A program made the translations under genes and the position numbers. This document shows, piece by piece, positions 19,719-29,081 of a DNA stretch of 64,000 nt. Each line of letters starts with the position of its first letter. The first letter of the stretch is position 1. The notes beneath the pieces are model-generated. The model searched no databases. It saw only the letters and a program-made list of their open reading frames with translations, and had not been told where the DNA came from. Source of the DNA: CAVPWP01 sp963709395 (GTDB lineage: Bacteria; Pseudomonadota; Alphaproteobacteria; Rhodobacterales; Rhodobacteraceae); contig CAVPWP010000004.1 of NCBI GenBank assembly GCA_963709395.1, positions 1-64,000 on the forward strand, read 5' to 3'.

Positions 19719-20708
19719 GCGTTGACGTCCACCACGACCCGGCCTTTCACCTGTCCCTTCAGGATGTCAGCGCCGAGGCGTGGCAGGTCCTCGAGCGTGG
19801 CGGGTTCGATCATCGCCTCGAGCTTGTCCATCGGCAGGTCGCGGGCAACCCTTTCCCAGGCGCGCAGACGGTTCTCGTAGGGCTGCATGACGCTGTCGAT
19901 GCCCAGAAGGTTCACGCCGCGCAGGATGAACGGAAGGACCGTCGCGGGAAGCTGCGCGCCGCCGGCAAGGCCCGACGGCGGCGACGGAGCAGCCGTATTT
20001 CATCTGCCCCAGCACCCGCGCCAGCATCGCGCCGCCCACCGCGTCGACGCAACCCGCCCAGGTCTCGGATTCGAGCGGGCGCTTGACGGTTTCGGCGATC
20101 TCGTCGCGCGCCACGATCCGCGTCGCCCCCAGATCACGCAGGTAGGGTTCCGTCTCGGGCCGTCCGGTGACGGCCGCGACCTCGTATCCAAGCCGTCCAA
20201 GGATGGCCGTCGCGACCGAGCCGACGCCCCCCGCCGCCCCGGTCACGAGGACCGGGCCCTTCCCCGGCTCGAGCCCGTGATCCTCAAGCGCCATGACCGC
20301 CAGCATTGCCGTCAGCCCCGCCGTGCCCACCGCCATGGCCTGCCGCGTGGTCAGCCCCTTGGGCAACGGGACCAGCCAGTCGGCCTTGACCCGCGCCTTC
20401 TGCGCGTAGCCGCCCCAATGCACCTCGCCCACGCGCCAGCCGGTCAGTACGACCCGGTCACCGGGCGCATAGCGCGGATCGTCCGAGGCCTCGACGGTTC
20501 CGGCGAAATCGATTCCGGGAACATGCGGATAGGTCCGCACAAGCCCGCCCCCGCCGGGCGACAGGCACAGCCCGTCCTTGTAGTTCACCGTCGAATATTC
20601 GACCGCGACGGTGACATCGCCCGCAGGCAGCCTGTCCTCGCCGATCTCCTCGATCCGTGCCGCGGCGGGGCCGTCCCCCTCCTTGTCGACGATCAGTGCC
20701 TTGAACAT
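19715..20708 (-). CDS. acuI: acryloyl-CoA reductase AcuI (YhdH/YhfP MDR family), one frame break
   Basis: This NADPH-dependent medium-chain reductase converts acryloyl-CoA to propionyl-CoA in 3-hydroxypropionate/DMSP metabolism. Family blocks are VEYSTVNYKDGLCLSPGGGG, VPGIDFAGTVEASDDPRYAP, GWRVGEVHWGGYAQKARVKA and the nucleotide loop VTGAAGGVGSVA. The C-terminal block is LRGVNLLGIDSVMQPY. No catalytic zinc site is present, as expected. One extra G near 19969-19970 breaks the frame after AAVG; removing it restores LAGGAQLPATVLPFILRG. Full length is about 330 residues. It is first of a pair with the class V aminotransferase. Confidence 0.9.
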
Positions 20709-21031
20709 TCCTGGTTCCTTCTGTCAGTCGGTGTCGGGCAACGGAATAAGGCCGGGGTCTGCCGGCCGCGCGCCATCGTCGGGGCTTCAGGTCGCACTGC
20801 GCCCGACCCGCCGTCAAGGCCGGTATTCGAGATCACCACAATCCGCTTTTCCGCCAAAGACCCCGTGAGCATCGGATTCCAAAGCGCCACCTTGCCGGGC
20901 AGTGGGCGTTTCAACGAAGCGGCATCTGATGAACTTAACGTCAACCGCCTGTTTTTCGTTCAGTTGCGGTTGTCGTCCAAGCGGGAGGTCAATAACTCTA
21001 TAGGAGGACAAGCACCAATTGGGGAGTTGAC
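20709..21031. promoter_or_regulatory. divergent promoter region acuI / binding protein
   Basis: About 320 bases separate two divergent genes, acuI to the left and the polyamine-type binding protein to the right. Promoters for both must lie here. A purine-rich ribosome site (ggggag) sits about seven bases upstream of the binding-protein ATG. No clear operator palindrome was found. Confidence 0.5.
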
Positions 21032-22084
21032 ATGAAACGCTTGAACCTTCTCGCCGGAGCCTCGGCCCTCGCCTTCGCGGCGACCGCGGCCGGCGCAGCC
21101 GATCCCGACCTGACCATCTTCACATGGTCGGGTTTCGAAGAAGACGGCTACTGGCAAGGCTACGCCGCAGAATATGGCGATGCGCCCACTTTCACCTTCT
21201 TCGGCGCCGAGGACGAGGCCTTTCAGAAGCTTCGCTCGGGCTTCCGGGCCGATGTCGCGCATCCCTGCCCGCAGTCGGTGTCGAAATGGTACGAAGCCGG
21301 CCTGATCGAACCCTGGGACATCTCGAAGATTCCGAACTACGAAAAGGTGGCGGATTTCTATAAGAACGCCGACGTTCTGACCGTGGACGGAGAAGTCTAC
21401 TTCATCCCGGGCGACAGCGGCGCCACGGCGATCGCCTACAACACCGACGAGATCACCGAAGAGCAGGTGTCGACCCTCGAGGTCTTTGCCGACCCTGCTC
21501 TTGCCGGCCGCATCTCGCTGCCCGACAACGTCGACGACGTCTATGCCCTGGCCCTGCTGGCCAACGGCATCAGCGACTGGACCGACATCACGATGGACGA
21601 CGTGGCGGCCGCCAGCGACTGGCTGCGCGGGGTGCATGAGAACGTGCGCACCTACTGGACCGACGGCGCCGAACTGGGGCAACTGATGGCCACGGGCGAG
21701 GTCCTTGTCGCCTGGTCGTGGAACGAAACGCCGGTGAACATGCGCGAGGAAGGCATCCCGATCGCTTTCAAGCGCGACCCCGCCGAAGGGTCGAGCATCT
21801 GGACCTGCGGGTTCGTGAACCTCGTCGACGGACCCGGATCGGAAGACAAGGTGCACTTCTGGGCAAACCAGTGGCTGGACGCACCGGTGGCCGAATACAT
21901 CGTGGGCGAGTGGGGCTATGGCCACTCGAACCAGGAAGCGATGGCAAGCTACACTCTCGAAGAACTCACCGAGGCCGGTCTTCAGCCGATCGAGAACGTG
22001 CCGCTGCTGGCGCAGCTGCCGATGGACAACATGATCCGCGAGGCGATGATCGCCGAATTCGAAAGGATCAAGGCCGGGTTCTGA
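21032..22084 (+). CDS. extracellular solute-binding protein, spermidine/putrescine (PotD) type
   Basis: This 350-residue periplasmic binding protein starts with a signal peptide (MKRLNLLAGASALAFAATAA, cut near GAA/DP). The mature start LTIFTWSGFEEDGYW, then FIPGDSGATAIAYNTDEIT and SLPDNVDDVYALALLANG, are typical of the family 1/PotD fold that delivers polyamines or similar cations to an ABC importer. No permease or ATPase gene adjoins it, and a hairpin terminator follows within 30 bases, so it is transcribed alone. It may serve an importer encoded elsewhere. The ligand is uncertain. Confidence 0.85.
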   Translation: MKRLNLLAGASALAFAATAAGAADPDLTIFTWSGFEEDGYWQGYAAEYGDAPTFTFFGAEDEAFQKLRSGFRADVAHPCPQSVSKWYEAGLIEPWDISKIPNYEKVADFYKNADVLTVDGEVYFIPGDSGATAIAYNTDEITEEQVSTLEVFADPALAGRISLPDNVDDVYALALLANGISDWTDITMDDVAAASDWLRGVHENVRTYWTDGAELGQLMATGEVLVAWSWNETPVNMREEGIPIAFKRDPAEGSSIWTCGFVNLVDGPGSEDKVHFWANQWLDAPVAEYIVGEWGYGHSNQEAMASYTLEELTEAGLQPIENVPLLAQLPMDNMIREAMIAEFERIKAGF

Positions 22085-22110
22085 TCCCGACCCGTTCTTC
22101 TGCGTAGCGG

Positions 22111-22143
22111 AAAAGCCGCACCTTCCGGGGTGCGGCTTTTTTG
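22111..22143 (+). terminator. rho-independent terminator
   Basis: An 11-base stem (aaagccgcacc with ggtgcggcttt), a short TTCCGG loop and a run of T residues begin 27 bases after the binding-protein stop. This is a textbook intrinsic terminator on the plus strand. Confidence 0.92.
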
Positions 22144-22210
22144 TTGTGAACCGTTTTGCATCGCCAAACGTATCACTAATCAGACAACAAAACTGTCAGG
22201 ACAAGTTGAC

Positions 22211-22564
22211 ATGATCGAGATGGTGAACGTCGCGCTGGCCCTACTTTCGGTTGCCCTTGGCGCATTCGGGTGGCTCGCGCCACGCTACACGATGGCCCTT
22301 CTGGACCTGCAACCGGTGGGATCCTCCATGGGACATTCCGAAATCCGGGCGGTTTCGGGCGCGCTTTTCATCGGGCTTGGCCTCGGGGCGATCTTTCTGG
22401 CGGAACCCTTCGCCTTCGCCATGCTGGGCTTCGCCTGGGCGGGGGCCGCGATCGGGCGGCTGACCTCGATCCTGGCCGATCCCGCGCCGACGCGGCGCAC
22501 CCATACCTTTTTCGCGGTCGAGGCGGTGGTGGCCTTCCTCCTCCTGACGCTCAACCTCGGCTAG
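22211..22564 (+). CDS. small membrane protein, DUF4345-like
   Basis: This 117-residue protein has four predicted membrane helices (about 5-22, 43-60, 63-82, 97-114). The pattern with GHSEIRAVSGALFIGLGLGA between helices 1 and 2 resembles DUF4345 family proteins of unknown function. ATG 22211 (MIEMVNVALALL) is preferred over an upstream start at 22130 that would place translated sequence inside the terminator. The 3' end overlaps the convergent P450 gene by four bases. Confidence 0.7.
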   Translation: MIEMVNVALALLSVALGAFGWLAPRYTMALLDLQPVGSSMGHSEIRAVSGALFIGLGLGAIFLAEPFAFAMLGFAWAGAAIGRLTSILADPAPTRRTHTFFAVEAVVAFLLLTLNLG

Positions 22565-23919
22565 GGAGCACTGTCCCCCACCGGCTCCAGCCGAAGCCGG
22601 ATGCCGTCGCGGGACCGCACGGTCAGGAAGGCCACGGGCGTGGGCATATGGCCCGGCACCGGCGACACGCGAAATCGCGCCAGAAGATGCGCAAGGATCA
22701 CCACCGCCTCGGCCATGGCGAACCCCGCACCGGGACAGACCCGCGGCCCGGCCGAGAACGGCAGATAGGCGTCGCGCTGCGCCCCACGCTGCGCGTCGTC
22801 GCGCCAGCGGTCGGGGCGGAAGGCGTCGGGGTCGGGCCAGTGCCGGTCGTTTCGATGCAGATGCCAGGGCGAGATCACGACCTGTGTGCCGCGCGGCAGG
22901 TCCCGGTCGCGGAACCGCTCGGGGCCTGACGCCTCGCGCACCATCATCGGCACCGGTGGATAGAGCCTCAACGTCTCGCGCACAACGTCGCGGGTGAAGG
23001 CCAGGTTCGACAGGCCGGCGAAATCCGGGGCCTGCAGGAAGGCCTTTGCCTCGGCCCGCACCCGGTCCTGCGCCGATGGATCGCAGGCCAGGAGATAGAG
23101 CGCCCAGGCCAGCGCCGAGGCGCTGGTCTCGTGGCCCGCCAGAAAGAAGATCGCCACCTGGTCGGCCATCTCGGCGGCGCTGAACGGCCGGCCATCCAGC
23201 GTGTCGGGCGTCGTCATGATCTTGGTGGCCAGGTCGTCGGGCGCCCGGCCCTCTGCGATGGCGACCCGTCGCGCCTCGGTCATCGCGCCGACCAGCCGCC
23301 GGATCGTCGCGGCGGCGTCGCGGGCTGCGCGCCGCGGACCGGGGGACAGCCAGTCCGGCAGCGGGACGAAGGCCGCAGGCGTCACCAGCGGCTGCGCGCG
23401 CTGATAGGCGCGAAAGGCGGCGAAGACTTCGGCCGCGACCCGGTCCTCGATCGGGACCGAAAAGAGCGCGCGAAAGATCACGTCGGCCGTGGCATGGGCT
23501 GTCACTTCCTCGATCTCGACCTCGCCGGGAGAGAGCCGCCCGATCGCGGCCTTGGCCGCTGCCAGCATCGCCGGCAGGCTGTCGCGCAGACGTCCGCCCT
23601 CGAAGGCCGGGTCGATGATGCGGCGCTGACGCTCCCATTCGGCGCCATTGGCGAGGAACACCGACCGCCCCAGAAGCGGGCGCAGCCCCCGGGCCAGCCG
23701 CATCGACTTGGGAAACGCCTTCGGCCGCTCGCGCAGGACGATCCGGATCAGGTCGGGGTCGTTGATCAGCACCGACCGGAAGAAGGGCGTGCGGAACACG
23801 GCCATCCGCGCCCGGTAGAGATGCCCGGGATGCGACGAGAGCATGTCCTGTCGGAACAGCCGCACATAGCGCCAGAACGGCACCCGGCGCGGCCGCGAGG
23901 CGGGCTTGGGCGGGATCAT
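22561..23919 (-). CDS. cytochrome P450
   Basis: This 452-residue soluble class I P450 monooxygenase carries all core motifs: the I-helix oxygen-binding AGHETSASAL (about residue 265), the ETLR E-x-x-R of helix K, and the heme loop FSAGPRVCPGAGFAMAEAV with the thiolate Cys near residue 394. The N-terminus (FWRYVRLFRQDMLSSHPGHL) lacks a membrane anchor. Substrate is unknown; the closest bacterial look-alikes act on fatty acids or terpenoid-like lipids. Its ATG overlaps the stop of the upstream membrane hydrolase (ATGA), which suggests a two-gene functional unit. No ferredoxin or reductase gene is adjacent. Confidence 0.92.
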   Translation of the reverse strand: MIPPKPASRPRRVPFWRYVRLFRQDMLSSHPGHLYRARMAVFRTPFFRSVLINDPDLIRIVLRERPKAFPKSMRLARGLRPLLGRSVFLANGAEWERQRRIIDPAFEGGRLRDSLPAMLAAAKAAIGRLSPGEVEIEEVTAHATADVIFRALFSVPIEDRVAAEVFAAFRAYQRAQPLVTPAAFVPLPDWLSPGPRRAARDAAATIRRLVGAMTEARRVAIAEGRAPDDLATKIMTTPDTLDGRPFSAAEMADQVAIFFLAGHETSASALAWALYLLACDPSAQDRVRAEAKAFLQAPDFAGLSNLAFTRDVVRETLRLYPPVPMMVREASGPERFRDRDLPRGTQVVISPWHLHRNDRHWPDPDAFRPDRWRDDAQRGAQRDAYLPFSAGPRVCPGAGFAMAEAVVILAHLLARFRVSPVPGHMPTPVAFLTVRSRDGIRLRLEPVGDSAP

Positions 23920-25169
23920 GCGGCGATGGAAGTATACCCTGAGACCGCCACGTCAATGCGGTTGATCGACGGCTTGCGCCCCTCGAACCTTTCACCCAGC
24001 GTCTGTGGGCCCGCGGTGATCTGGAAATAGTCGTAGTCGCGCGGCCGGTCGAAGGCGCACAGATACTGGAAATGGCGCCGGAAGAAGCGCCAGCGCATCT
24101 TCGCCTGCGCCTCGTCCGTCAGGGTCTGCGAAAAGGCCGCCGACAGCACCAGAGGCCAGCGCTTGTCGGGCCCCGCGACGCCCGAGACCGCGACCGGGTC
24201 GCAGAGCGCGAAGGAACAGGGGTCTCCCGGCGCCGTCACGTCGACCCAGGCAAGCTCGTCGCGCGCCGAGAGAAACCGCAGGTCGCGGCGCAGCCGGTGG
24301 GCATCGGGCAGGAAGCTGATCATCGGCATCACCTCGCCCAGCGTCAGGAGCGACAGCGCCGGTCCGTTCGCCGGCACCCGTCCCGCGCGGATCAGGTCGG
24401 CCAGGATCGACACCGCCAGATGCGCGCCCGAACTGTGGCCCACCACCAGCACCTCGTCGGCGTCCGTGGTCAGGGCCTTGGCGATCGCCTCGCCGAACTC
24501 CTTCAGCCGCGCCTCGAGCTCGGGCGGATAGGCGCCACGCAACTGGGCCGAATAGGCGAAATCATGCATCAGGTAATAGGCGAAAAGCCGTCGGTCGATG
24601 CGCCGGAAGCCCCGCAGGATCAGCACGATCAGCGGCAGCGCCACGATCCAGCCGGCGCCAGGCCAGCCGATGGCGGACTGGACCAGGCCAGACACCAGCG
24701 CGCCAAGCGCCCAGGCCACGCCAACGGCAAGGAGAAGCTGCATCAAAAGCATCCCGACCGGGTAGAGCGCCGCAAGGACCGGACCCTTGCCCAGCAGGGT
24801 CAGACGGCCGAAGGCGCCGGTCGACAGGTAGATCCACACGGTGCGGATCAGGGCCAGATAGGTGGCGAGGATGCCGGTCTTCATCGAGCTTCGCACGATG
24901 TCGGACCAGAGCAGAACCTCGACCCGGGCGACGGTGACGTCACGGCCGAAAGTCCCGCGCACCATCCAACCGAAGCGGTCGCCCTTCGAGGCCTTCAGCG
25001 CGATGTCATAGCCCGAGATCCCGGCCTGTTTGGCTGCCTCGGCGCGGTAAAGCTCGCGGTAACGGCGCGGGTGAATGGGGTCATAGCCCGGCAGGTAGAA
25101 GACCCGCCGCTTGCCCACGGTTGCATTGGCCGAAGGCCCGTGCCCGCCGCTTTGCTCGTCCGAAACCAT
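23916..25169 (-). CDS. membrane-anchored alpha/beta-hydrolase-like protein, function unknown
   Basis: This 417-residue protein is not assignable to a named enzyme. It begins RRVFYLPGYDPIHPRRYREL, a strand-turn typical of hydrolase oxyanion loops. Two or three membrane helices follow around residues 130-190. A nucleophile elbow VLVVGHSSGAHLAVSILADL (G-x-S-x-G serine near residue 252) comes next, and later a histidine-bearing region FQYLCAFDRPRDYDYFQITA. A lipid or ester hydrolase or acyltransferase acting at the membrane is plausible. It is the first gene of an ATGA-overlapping pair with the P450, so it may prepare or release the P450 substrate. Confidence 0.72.
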   Translation of the reverse strand: MVSDEQSGGHGPSANATVGKRRVFYLPGYDPIHPRRYRELYRAEAAKQAGISGYDIALKASKGDRFGWMVRGTFGRDVTVARVEVLLWSDIVRSSMKTGILATYLALIRTVWIYLSTGAFGRLTLLGKGPVLAALYPVGMLLMQLLLAVGVAWALGALVSGLVQSAIGWPGAGWIVALPLIVLILRGFRRIDRRLFAYYLMHDFAYSAQLRGAYPPELEARLKEFGEAIAKALTTDADEVLVVGHSSGAHLAVSILADLIRAGRVPANGPALSLLTLGEVMPMISFLPDAHRLRRDLRFLSARDELAWVDVTAPGDPCSFALCDPVAVSGVAGPDKRWPLVLSAAFSQTLTDEAQAKMRWRFFRRHFQYLCAFDRPRDYDYFQITAGPQTLGERFEGRKPSINRIDVAVSGYTSIAA

Positions 25170-25241
25170 GCGGCGACATTAGCGCGAGATTGGGGCAAAA
25201 ATAAGCCACCCCGTCTGCCGAACGCCCGGAAATCCGCCGTC

Positions 25242-25994
25242 TCAGCCAAAGGCCTGGAGCGCTGGGAACTGTTCGTTCAGCCACCAGGCGAAATCGGTGA
25301 AGCTGCCGGTCAGCATCAGAAGGCCCACGGTCCAGAGCAAAAGCCCCATGGTCCGTTCGATCCGCTCCATATGGCGCTTCATCCAGGACATGAGGCCCGT
25401 CATGCGCGGAAAGAAGGCCGCCACCAGCAGGAACGGAATGCCCAGCCCCAGCGCATAGGCCGCCAGAAGCGTGGTGCCCCGCGCCACGTCGCCTTCTGAG
25501 GCCGCCAGCGACAGGATCGCACCGAGGATCGGGCCGATGCAGGGCGTCCAGCCGAAGGCGAAGGCAAGGCCCAGGACATAGGCGCCAAAGGCCGACCCGC
25601 CCCGATCGCCCGCGTCCATCCGCATGTCGCGGTCGAGAAAGCCGATCCGGAAAACGCCGATGAAATGCGCGCCGAAGAGCATCACCACCGCCCCGGCGAC
25701 GATCACGAACCAGTCCTGGTTCTGCAGAAAGAACCGCCCGAAGGCCGAGGCCGTGAAGCCAAGGAACAGGAACACCGTCGACAGCCCGAGCACGAAGAAC
25801 AGCGCCGAGGTGATGACGCGGCGTCGGGCCTTGGTCTCGCCCTCCATCTCGCTCACCGAGATGCCGCCCATATAGGCCAGGTAGGGCGGCACGATGGGCA
25901 GGACGCAGGGGCTGAGGAACGACAGCACCCCCGCCGCCGCAGCGATCATCATCGCGGGCAGAAGGCTCGCGTCGAAGATGTCGAAACCGAACAT
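25242..25994 (-). CDS. ccdA: cytochrome c biogenesis protein CcdA
   Basis: This 250-residue thiol-disulfide transporter of the inner membrane passes electrons from cytoplasmic thioredoxin to periplasmic CcmG-type proteins for cytochrome c maturation. Six helices are visible. The two redox cysteines lie in LSFLSPCVLPIVPPYLAYMG (Cys near residue 30) and FGWTPCIGPILGAILSLAAS (Cys near residue 153), exactly the CcdA pattern, with no periplasmic DsbD alpha or gamma domains. It is divergent from tusA. Confidence 0.93.
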   Translation of the reverse strand: MFGFDIFDASLLPAMMIAAAAGVLSFLSPCVLPIVPPYLAYMGGISVSEMEGETKARRRVITSALFFVLGLSTVFLFLGFTASAFGRFFLQNQDWFVIVAGAVVMLFGAHFIGVFRIGFLDRDMRMDAGDRGGSAFGAYVLGLAFAFGWTPCIGPILGAILSLAASEGDVARGTTLLAAYALGLGIPFLLVAAFFPRMTGLMSWMKRHMERIERTMGLLLWTVGLLMLTGSFTDFAWWLNEQFPALQAFG

Positions 25995-26111
25995 GCGGTG
26001 TCCCCTTTTCCCTCCAGATAGGCGAGGCGCGCGGGAAGGTCACGCCCCGACTGATCGCGCAGCGCTCACATCTCGGTGGACAAAGTGAAACATCACCCCT
26101 AATCGCCGGCC

Positions 26112-26339
26112 ATGGGTTTCGATCAGGACATAGACGCGCGCGGGCTCCTCTGCCCGCTTCCGGTGCTCAAGGCCGCCAAACGGTTGCGCGAAATGGCACC
26201 CGGCGAGGTGCTGCGGCTTCAGGCCGACGACCCCGCTGCCGTGGTCGACGTGCCGCATTACTGTCGGGAAAGCGGGAATGTCCTGAGCCACACGGCCGAA
26301 GACGACGCCGCCACGCTCTACTTCATCCGCAAGGTCTGA
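26112..26339 (+). CDS. tusA: TusA family sulfurtransferase
   Basis: This 75-residue sulfur-carrier protein of the SirA/TusA fold has the active cysteine in the family motif GLLCPLPVLKAAKRLR (CPxP, about residue 14). The C-terminal strand pattern VPHYCRESGNVL-x-YFIRK is also typical. Such proteins relay persulfide sulfur for tRNA thiolation or molybdenum cofactor enzymes. It is transcribed alone, divergent from ccdA and convergent with rne, and a strong hairpin sits just after its stop. Confidence 0.9.
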   Translation: MGFDQDIDARGLLCPLPVLKAAKRLREMAPGEVLRLQADDPAAVVDVPHYCRESGNVLSHTAEDDAATLYFIRKV

Positions 26340-26340
26340 A

Positions 26341-26368
26341 CCCGGGCGGGTGTCTCCGCCCGCCCGGG
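26341..26368. terminator. bidirectional hairpin between tusA and rne
   Basis: A perfect 10-base GC-rich stem (cccgggcggg and cccgcccggg) encloses an 8-base loop and lies directly between the convergent tusA and rne stops. There is no T-run on either side, so it is a terminator or 3'-end stabiliser by position and form. Confidence 0.6.
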
Positions 26369-26378
26369 ATCAACGCTA

Positions 26379-29081
26379 TCAGGTTCCGACCGACCACCAG
26401 CCACGGCGTCGCGGCTTGGCAGGTGCCTCTTCTGCGGCGGCCACTTCCTTCACGGGTTCCGGCTCGGGCGCAGGTGCGGGCTGGGCTTCTGGCTTGGCTT
26501 CGGGCGCGGCCTCCGCCGCAGCCGGTTCGACCTTTGCCGGTTCCGACGCCGCCTCGGCTTCGGCAGCCTTCTCGGCGGCGGACTTGCGCTTTCGTGGCGC
26601 GCGCTTGGGCTTGGCCGCCGGCTCTTCGGCCACTTCGGCCTCCGGCGCAGCAGCCTGCGGCGCGGCCTCGGCCTCAGTCACGGTCTCAGTCACGGCCTCG
26701 GAAACGGGTGCCTTCGGCTTGCGCGTCCGGGTGCGGGTCCGGGGTTTGGGGGCGGGCTTCGCCGCCACCTCTTCGCCAGCCGCGTCTTCCGCGCCAGCCG
26801 TATCGGCGGCGGCAGCCACGACAGGCTCGGCGACCGGAGCGACATCGCCGCCATCGGCGCTGTCGTCCCGCGGCGTTCCATCCGTCCGTGCGTCCTGGCC
26901 GTTGCCATTCCCGCCACCCTTCCGGCGACGCCGGCGCCGGCGCTTCTTGCGGCCCGGCTGTTCGCCGTTCTCGCCCGCCGCAGCGGCATCCCCACGGTCG
27001 TCGCCGCGTCGATCGCTCCGCTTTTCGGTCTTCTCCTCGTCGCGCTCTTCCGCCTCGTCCTCGGCCTCGATCTCGGCAAGATCGTCCTCGTCGAAATCGG
27101 CCATCAGTGATGCGTCGACGGACACGACCGGCGCCACCGCCTCGACCACACGGGTCGCGGTCTTGAACTTCTCGATCGAGAAATCCGGGCTGATCAGGTG
27201 CGGATCGCCCTCGATGCGCACCGACATGCCATAGCGCGCCTCGATCTGGGCGATGTGGTCGCGCTTCTGGTTGATCAGGAAGTTGACGATGCTCACCGGC
27301 GCCTTCAGCAGGACCTCGCGCGACCGCCGCCGCACGCCTTCCTCCTCGAGCTGGCGCAGGATCATCAGGCCCAGGCTGTCGTCCGAGCGCAGGAGACCGG
27401 TGCCATGACAGGCCGGGCACGGCTGCGTCGTCGCCTCGAGCATGCCGGGGCGCAGGCGCTGGCGGCTCATCTCCAGCAGGCCGAAGCCCGAGATGCGGCC
27501 GACCTGGATGCGGGCGCGGTCGGTCTTGAGCTTGTCCTTCAGGCGCTTCTCGACGGCGGCGTTGTTCTTGCGCTCTTCCATGTCGATGAAGTCGATGACG
27601 ATCAGCCCGGCAAGGTCGCGAAGACGCAGCTGCCGCGCGATCTCCTCGGCGGCCTCGAGGTTGGTCTCGAGCGCGGTTTCCTCGATCGAGCCCTTCTTGG
27701 TCGCCTTGCCCGAGTTGATGTCGATGGCCACCAGCGCCTCGGTCACACCGATCACGATGTAGCCGCCCGACCGAAGCTGCACGACCGGGTTGAACATGGC
27801 CCCCAGGTAGCTTTCGACCTGGTAGCGCGCGAAAAGCGGCATCTGTTCGGCGTAATGCTTCACGTTCTTGGCGTGGGACGGCATGATCATCTTCATGAAG
27901 TCCTTGGCCGTCCGGTAGCCCAGATCGCCCTCGACCAGAACCTCGTCGATGTCCTTGTTGTAGAGATCGCGGATCGACCGCTTGATGAGGTTGCCTTCCT
28001 CGTAGATCTTCGCGGGCGCCACCGATTTCAGCGTCAGCTCGCGGATCTGCTCCCACAGGCGCAGGAGATATTCGTAGTCGCGCTTGATCTCGGTCTTGGT
28101 GCGCTTTGCTCCCGCCGTGCGCACGATCAGGCCCGCCCCTCTGGGCACCTCGATCTCCGAGGCGATCTCTTTCAGCTTCTTGCGGTCCTGCGCATTGGTG
28201 ATCTTGCGGCTGATGCCGCCCCCGCGCGCGGTGTTGGGCATGAGCACGCAGTAGCGGCCCGCAAGGCTGAGATAGGTCGTCAGCGCAGCACCCTTGTTGC
28301 CGCGCTCTTCCTTGACCACCTGCACCAGCATGATCTGGCGGACCTTGACGACTTCCTGGATCTTGTATTTCCGCGGGCGCGGCTTGCGCACCTGGCGGTA
28401 GTCGTCGCTGTCGTCTTCTTCGGCGACGGATTCGATCTCGGAGTCGCGTTCGGACGCGGTGTCCATGGCGCGAAACGGGCCGTCCTCGGCGTCGTCGTCG
28501 CTTTCGGGCGCCAGCGCGGCCTCCCGTGCCGAGGGCGTTTCGACCGGCGTCTCGGCGACACGGTCGATGGGCGAACTGCCCTCGTCCTCGCCCAGGTCGA
28601 CCACGTCCATCCCGGGGATGCTTTCGGACGGGAGGTCGGACCCGTTCTCGCCCTCGGCGTCGGACACATCGACGATGTCGTCGCTGACCGTCTTTTCGGC
28701 CTGCGAGTCGGACCGCGACCGGCCGCGCGAGCGGGACCGCGACCGGCCGCGCGGCTTCTTCTCGCCGCGCTCCTCGTCGTCCTGCGCTTCGGCGTAGGCG
28801 GCCTCCTCGGCCAGCAGCGCCTCGCGGTCGGCGATCGGGATCTGGTAGTAGTCTGGATGGATTTCCGAGAACGCGAGGAAGCCGTGGCGATTGCCGCCGT
28901 AATCGATGAAGGCCGCCTGAAGCGACGGTTCGACCCGGGTTACCTTTGCAAGGTAGATGTTGCCGGCGAGCTGGCGCTTGTTCTCTGATTCAAAATCGAA
29001 TTCCTCGACCTTGTTTCCGTCAACCACCACGACGCGGGTCTCTTCCGCGTGGGTGGCGTCAATAAGCATTTTGGAGGGCAT
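26379..29081 (-). CDS. rne: ribonuclease E
   Basis: This 900-residue RNase E/G family endoribonuclease is the scaffold of the RNA degradosome. It starts MPSKMLIDATHAEETRVVVV. An S1 domain follows (NIYLAKVTRVEPSLQAAFID and later RYCVLMPN), interrupted by a long acidic/SR-rich insert (about 95-235) that is normal in alphaproteobacteria. The catalytic site is in GLIVIDFIDMEERKNN (about 493-505), the zinc link is CPACHGTG (about 554), and a C-terminal disordered tail rich in Arg, Pro, Ala and Glu begins near 660. A long antisense open frame here is compositional. The unusually long upstream region may include an autoregulatory leader. Confidence 0.97.
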   Translation of the reverse strand: MPSKMLIDATHAEETRVVVVDGNKVEEFDFESENKRQLAGNIYLAKVTRVEPSLQAAFIDYGGNRHGFLAFSEIHPDYYQIPIADREALLAEEAAYAEAQDDEERGEKKPRGRSRSRSRGRSRSDSQAEKTVSDDIVDVSDAEGENGSDLPSESIPGMDVVDLGEDEGSSPIDRVAETPVETPSAREAALAPESDDDAEDGPFRAMDTASERDSEIESVAEEDDSDDYRQVRKPRPRKYKIQEVVKVRQIMLVQVVKEERGNKGAALTTYLSLAGRYCVLMPNTARGGGISRKITNAQDRKKLKEIASEIEVPRGAGLIVRTAGAKRTKTEIKRDYEYLLRLWEQIRELTLKSVAPAKIYEEGNLIKRSIRDLYNKDIDEVLVEGDLGYRTAKDFMKMIMPSHAKNVKHYAEQMPLFARYQVESYLGAMFNPVVQLRSGGYIVIGVTEALVAIDINSGKATKKGSIEETALETNLEAAEEIARQLRLRDLAGLIVIDFIDMEERKNNAAVEKRLKDKLKTDRARIQVGRISGFGLLEMSRQRLRPGMLEATTQPCPACHGTGLLRSDDSLGLMILRQLEEEGVRRRSREVLLKAPVSIVNFLINQKRDHIAQIEARYGMSVRIEGDPHLISPDFSIEKFKTATRVVEAVAPVVSVDASLMADFDEDDLAEIEAEDEAEERDEEKTEKRSDRRGDDRGDAAAAGENGEQPGRKKRRRRRRRKGGGNGNGQDARTDGTPRDDSADGGDVAPVAEPVVAAAADTAGAEDAAGEEVAAKPAPKPRTRTRTRKPKAPVSEAVTETVTEAEAAPQAAAPEAEVAEEPAAKPKRAPRKRKSAAEKAAEAEAASEPAKVEPAAAEAAPEAKPEAQPAPAPEPEPVKEVAAAEEAPAKPRRRGWWSVGT

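Noticed and set aside
27198..28988. Long open frame antisense to rne (about 596 codons)
   Set aside because: It is opposite a clear RNase E gene, lacks any family motif, and is the kind of open frame high-GC codon bias produces on the other strand.
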